The notes below the pieces were generated by a model. That model was not told the DNA's origin. It saw nothing but the letters and a program-made list of their open reading frames with translations, and searched no databases. A DNA stretch of 64,000 bases from Haematobia irritans (Eukaryota; Arthropoda; Insecta; Diptera; Muscidae): the NCBI RefSeq assembly GCF_050003625.1, contig NC_134398.1, positions 86,801,983-86,865,982 on the forward strand, given 5' to 3'. Positions 60,891-64,000 of this stretch are shown here, one piece after another. The position numbers and the translations under genes were made by a program. Each line of letters starts with the position of its first letter. Position 1 is the first letter of the stretch.

Positions 60891-61764
60891 ATTCTTTTTG
60901 TAACCGTCCCAATCCTCAGAAGCTCTGGTGGACTTTGCTTTGTTAAAGAGCTTCCTGCAAGTTTTCCTCACATTACTTAACTCCGTAGACCACCATGGTG
61001 GTCGATTTTCCCCCCTTGGCTTTCCTCTAGGGCATGCAGCTTTCAGTGAGATGTTGAAGGCCTTAGTAATCTGCTCCACTGCTTGTTCGATATCTTGCAC
61101 AGTGCTCATATTTGTCTCTGGTATTTCCGGTATCATCAACGGTACATAGAGGCATCTCCCTATCATGTCCCATGTAGACCGAAGATACCCAATATTTGCA
61201 TTTTGCTATTTCTAAACTGGCAACGAAATTACCTGCATTGCACATTGAATGAAGCAGAAACAAGTTGAGCAATTATACAGGCTTGATTTACATCATTACC
61301 AGCATACTGCAATACTTTGAACCCCGGAGTACTTAATTCACATATTTTGTTTCTATAAACATATGATTCTTGAATAAGAATTATTTATATATGTGTCTCC
61401 TTTCATCAGGAGAATTTGTAAGGCAGCACAAGCAGCCTTACAATGGTGAAGATTTATCACATCAGACCCTTAAACTTAAAGAATGTCCTCTTCACAAATC
61501 TCGGTGACTCTCGCAATAACGATAGGTTCAACTTTGGTGAGTTTTGAGGCAGTAGAAACCTCCTCTCGCATACGGTGTCGATCCATGTCTGCATCTTTGG
61601 TACCTCCCTCGACTTCACAAGAAGATCTGCTTATTTCTGATTCAGACATAGGCTTGTCCATTTCTCAATCCTTTAGCTGATTTGGATATAATTAAAGCCA
61701 TAACATACACGCCCTGAGACTTTGCTAGATGTGCAAAGACTGTGTGTTCAATATAAACACTGCA
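60891..61764 (-). pseudogene. LINE copy 4, inverted and internally deleted
   Basis: Minus-strand LINE fragment. From 61764 downward: the ORF1 C-terminal part (MREEVSTASKLTKVEPIVIA), the start of ORF2 with a stop-containing LIQE-like region, NLFLLHSMCNAGNFVASL ... YMGHDREMP, then a deletion of over 400 nt that joins to IPEIPETNMSTVQDIEQ ... RPPWWSTELSNVRKT. It ends near 60891, tail to tail with the RT fragment of copy 3. Confidence 0.85.
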
Positions 61765-62842
61765 CACAAAAAAAAAAGTGTCTCGTAAATTTAAGAAGAT
61801 TTTTACAATAATTTATTACAAGAATTTTCCAGAATTTTAGTTCATTTTTCGTATCTTCAACGAAAATTAACTACTCGAAAGGAAATTTTACAAATTCTAA
61901 GTAGCAATCGTTTAGTTCATGGCCTACAAAATACGATGGAAATTTCCTTAAAAAATTTCTTAACTGGTAGTTAAAAGTTCGTTTGTCATGCTATAAAACT
62001 ACTTGTGAAATGTAAAGTATTTTCTAAATAATAAGTGCAATTTACTATAAGATTTTTTTGTATGAGAAAATATTTTTTTACGAAAAATGAACTTGAAGTG
62101 GATAGCAATTTCTTACTGACAATTCCTATAGTTAATAATTGTTGGTAAAAAATTACCCAATGAAATATTTTTAGTTCACATGTAATTAAATTTATAGACA
62201 TTTTCGTCAAAAATGGTAGATAACATTTCATGAAAATTTTGCTAATTTTAAGTTAAACGTTTCATCGTTCATAAACTGGTGTGCCTTTACGAATATTATT
62301 CTTAGAGTAAATTGTCAGCAGATGCGATGAACTAATGCATAGTACAGAGATCTTTATCGGCATAGTGGAATGTGATTAATGTAAAGATGATGTTACTTGA
62401 GTTTTGTTGTGTATACATGAGCGTGGGGTTGTTTTTATTTTTGGTCATTTAGTGGTTTGTGTGTGTGTTTTTGTTATTCGCGGATGGTTTATTTGGCTGG
62501 ATGAGGTGTTGTTTTCAATAAAGGCACATGTGTTTTTGTTGTTGTAGGAATGTTTTGGCTTTGCTTGGTTTTGTTTGACATGCTTCAGTTGTATAGTTGG
62601 CGTTGGCGTGGGTTGTAGCATCTTTTAAGCAGGTGTGCAACAAGGAAATATAAAGGCATAGAATATTTTGTATTTTTGAGACATATATTGGTTTGTTTAC
62701 TAAACCTTTTAAATGAAAGTTATTAATATTTTAAGGGTAGTTTAGAAAAAAGTTATTAAGAATATTTAGGAAAATATGTTGAAATTGAAAGTGTATTGAA
62801 ATTTTTATTATTCAATGTAAAAAACTTAACATTCAATTCCAG

Positions 62843-63971
62843 ATGAATATGGAATTGAATTTTTGTTATATCTCAGCGTATAGTTTAGTCATAAATTGGT
62901 AAGTATTTTTTTAATATGGCTTTCTTTAAAAAATAATATTTTTTATGTATATTATTATTTGTTAATTAATTTTTTTGGATACCAGTTTAATGTTTTTCTT
63001 TGTTGTAAAAGCAATATTTAAGTTCAGAGCAACTCCAGATGGATTCGAACAAATTTAAAAAATAGAGAATTGGTAAGTTTTCTTTTACAAATTGGCTTTC
63101 TTTCAACTAGAATATTTACATTTTTATCATCAAAATTACAGGTTTTTAAAACCTTATTTTAGTATTTCTGTAATCAATTTTTTTAAAACCAATGTAATAT
63201 TTTTAATGTAAAAACAAATATTTAATTTCAGAATAACCCCTTAAAAAGTTGGACAAAATTTTAGTACTGCTTTGCCTGTAATTTAATAGTGAATTGGTAA
63301 GGATTCTTTAACTTTCTTTTAAACCCTGGACAGTCATCCTTATTTTTTGTACATTAACGTCATCCTTCGTCATTTTGACTACGGCTGATTTCAAGACAGT
63401 ATAATTTTCATCGTGAGCGAAAAAGTGAACCAAACTTGAATTTATTTTCTTATTCAATTTGGTTTTAAGTAGTATAAAACAAAAATTCATAAAACGGTCG
63501 AATTAGTATAACTTAAATTTACCATTTCCCAATAGACTAAAATGCATTTTAAATCGAAAATGAAATTACGTGTCGTCATTTTGACGAATGATGACTGTCT
63601 AGGGCTATCAAGCATATTTGGTTTTTTATGCATATTATTATTTTTTTCATTAGATTTTTTCAAAACCTATTTAATGTAAAAAATAAATATTTAATTTCAG
63701 AGTAACCCAAATAAATTTGGACAACTTTTTGTATTTGCCCTCAGCGTACAATTTAATAGAGAATTGGTAAGTTTTATATTAAATCTTTGGCTTTCTTTCA
63801 ACTAGAATATTTATTTTATTATATCCTTCACATCGATAACAACACAGTTTTATGAGTTTATTTAGAATACTTCATTATTTCTCTAATTGTTTCAGGTACA
63901 AATTTTATGAGATACGTTTTCCAAAGAAAAGTTGAATTCCTTACACCATTTGATAAAATGCCCCAAATATG
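62843..63971 (+). other. Array of five exon-like modules with splice-like borders (copy 2)
   Basis: Plus-strand units 62843-62898, 63028-63072, 63232-63296, 63701-63766 and 63896-63971. Each is preceded by a tract ending AG (TTTAATTTCAG, GTTCAG, ATTCAATTCCAG, TTGTTTCAG) and followed by GTAAG. 63701-63766 is open as SNPNKFGQLFVFALSVQFN followed by REL; 63028-63072 is open as SNSRWIRTNLKNREL; 63232-63296 has a stop. Here all five acceptors end in AG. Joining phases do not give one continuous frame. Confidence 0.55.
63324..63604. mobile_element. 281-bp piggyBac-type MITE (copy 2)
   Basis: CCCTGGACAGTCATCC to GATGACTGTCTAGGG, preceded by TTAA (63319-63322) plus one extra A. Orthologous to 43759-44039, in the same spacer between modules. 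Confidence 0.75.
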
Positions 63972-64000
63972 GTAAGTTACAAGCTAAAATGAAGAATTAA

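Larger units (their letters stand above)
61765..64000. mobile_element. Second, inverted copy of the exon-module element (runs off the window)
   Basis: Starts ACACAAAAAAAAAAGTGTCTCG and is the reverse complement of 43140-45575 at high identity, with small indels and without the 43479-43673 LINE insertion. It shares the piggyBac-type MITE. No coding function is recognised. Confidence 0.75.

Overview
This window looks like a transposon-rich, gene-empty stretch of a higher (calyptrate, muscoid) fly genome. It is AT-rich, contains no recognisable host gene, and is almost entirely nested transposable elements. Three broken irritans-subfamily mariners have protein and terminal-repeat sequence very close to the horn-fly element Himar1. 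Together with calyptrate-style Helentron/DINE-like repeats and a LOA-type LINE, this suggests a Stomoxyini fly (Haematobia or Stomoxys). That host call is inference. There is one 100-N assembly gap at 22823-22922.

Layout. 0-4.6 kb: TA-flanked inverted-repeat elements nested in one another (446-3331 carrying 1017-3289). 4.7-6.7 kb: a 2-kb foldback repeat. 6.7-11.1 kb: the best LINE copy, with ORF1, endonuclease, RT and RNase H, bounded by a 12-bp target duplication. 11.2-16.4 kb: more TA elements and a DD37E Tc1/mariner element with an uninterrupted transposase (13642-14670, minus), the only apparently intact protein gene. 17-30 kb: a string of Helentron/DINE-like repeats, a Himar1-like mariner remnant, a truncated Tc1/mariner copy, (TA)n and (GGAGC)n tracts. 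33.8-35.8 kb: a decayed LTR-retrotransposon gag. 36-46 kb: a large inverted duplication whose arms each hold a copy of the same dead mariner at the same site; the right arm also received a 4.3-kb TA element. 46.9-47.5 kb: a solo LTR with a readable core promoter. 48.1-50.6 kb: DINE-like repeats. 51-53.3 kb: a second LINE copy. 57.8-61.8 kb: two more LINE copies arranged head to head, one interrupted by an hAT remnant. 61.8-64 kb: an inverted second copy of the 41-45.6 kb element, running off the window.

Functional picture. The coding potential is transposon replication machinery: target-primed reverse transcription (LOA-like LINE), cut-and-paste DDE transposases (mariner, DD37E, hAT remnant) and LTR retrotransposon pieces. 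Many non-autonomous elements share CAC...AAAA termini and TA target duplications, so they were probably mobilised by related Tc1/mariner transposases encoded elsewhere. The least explained feature is a tandem array of five short exon-like modules, with consensus-like splice signals at their edges, carried in the element present at 41267-45575 and again, inverted, at 61765-64000. It is the best candidate here for something undescribed, although its reading frames are inconsistent and no product can be named.
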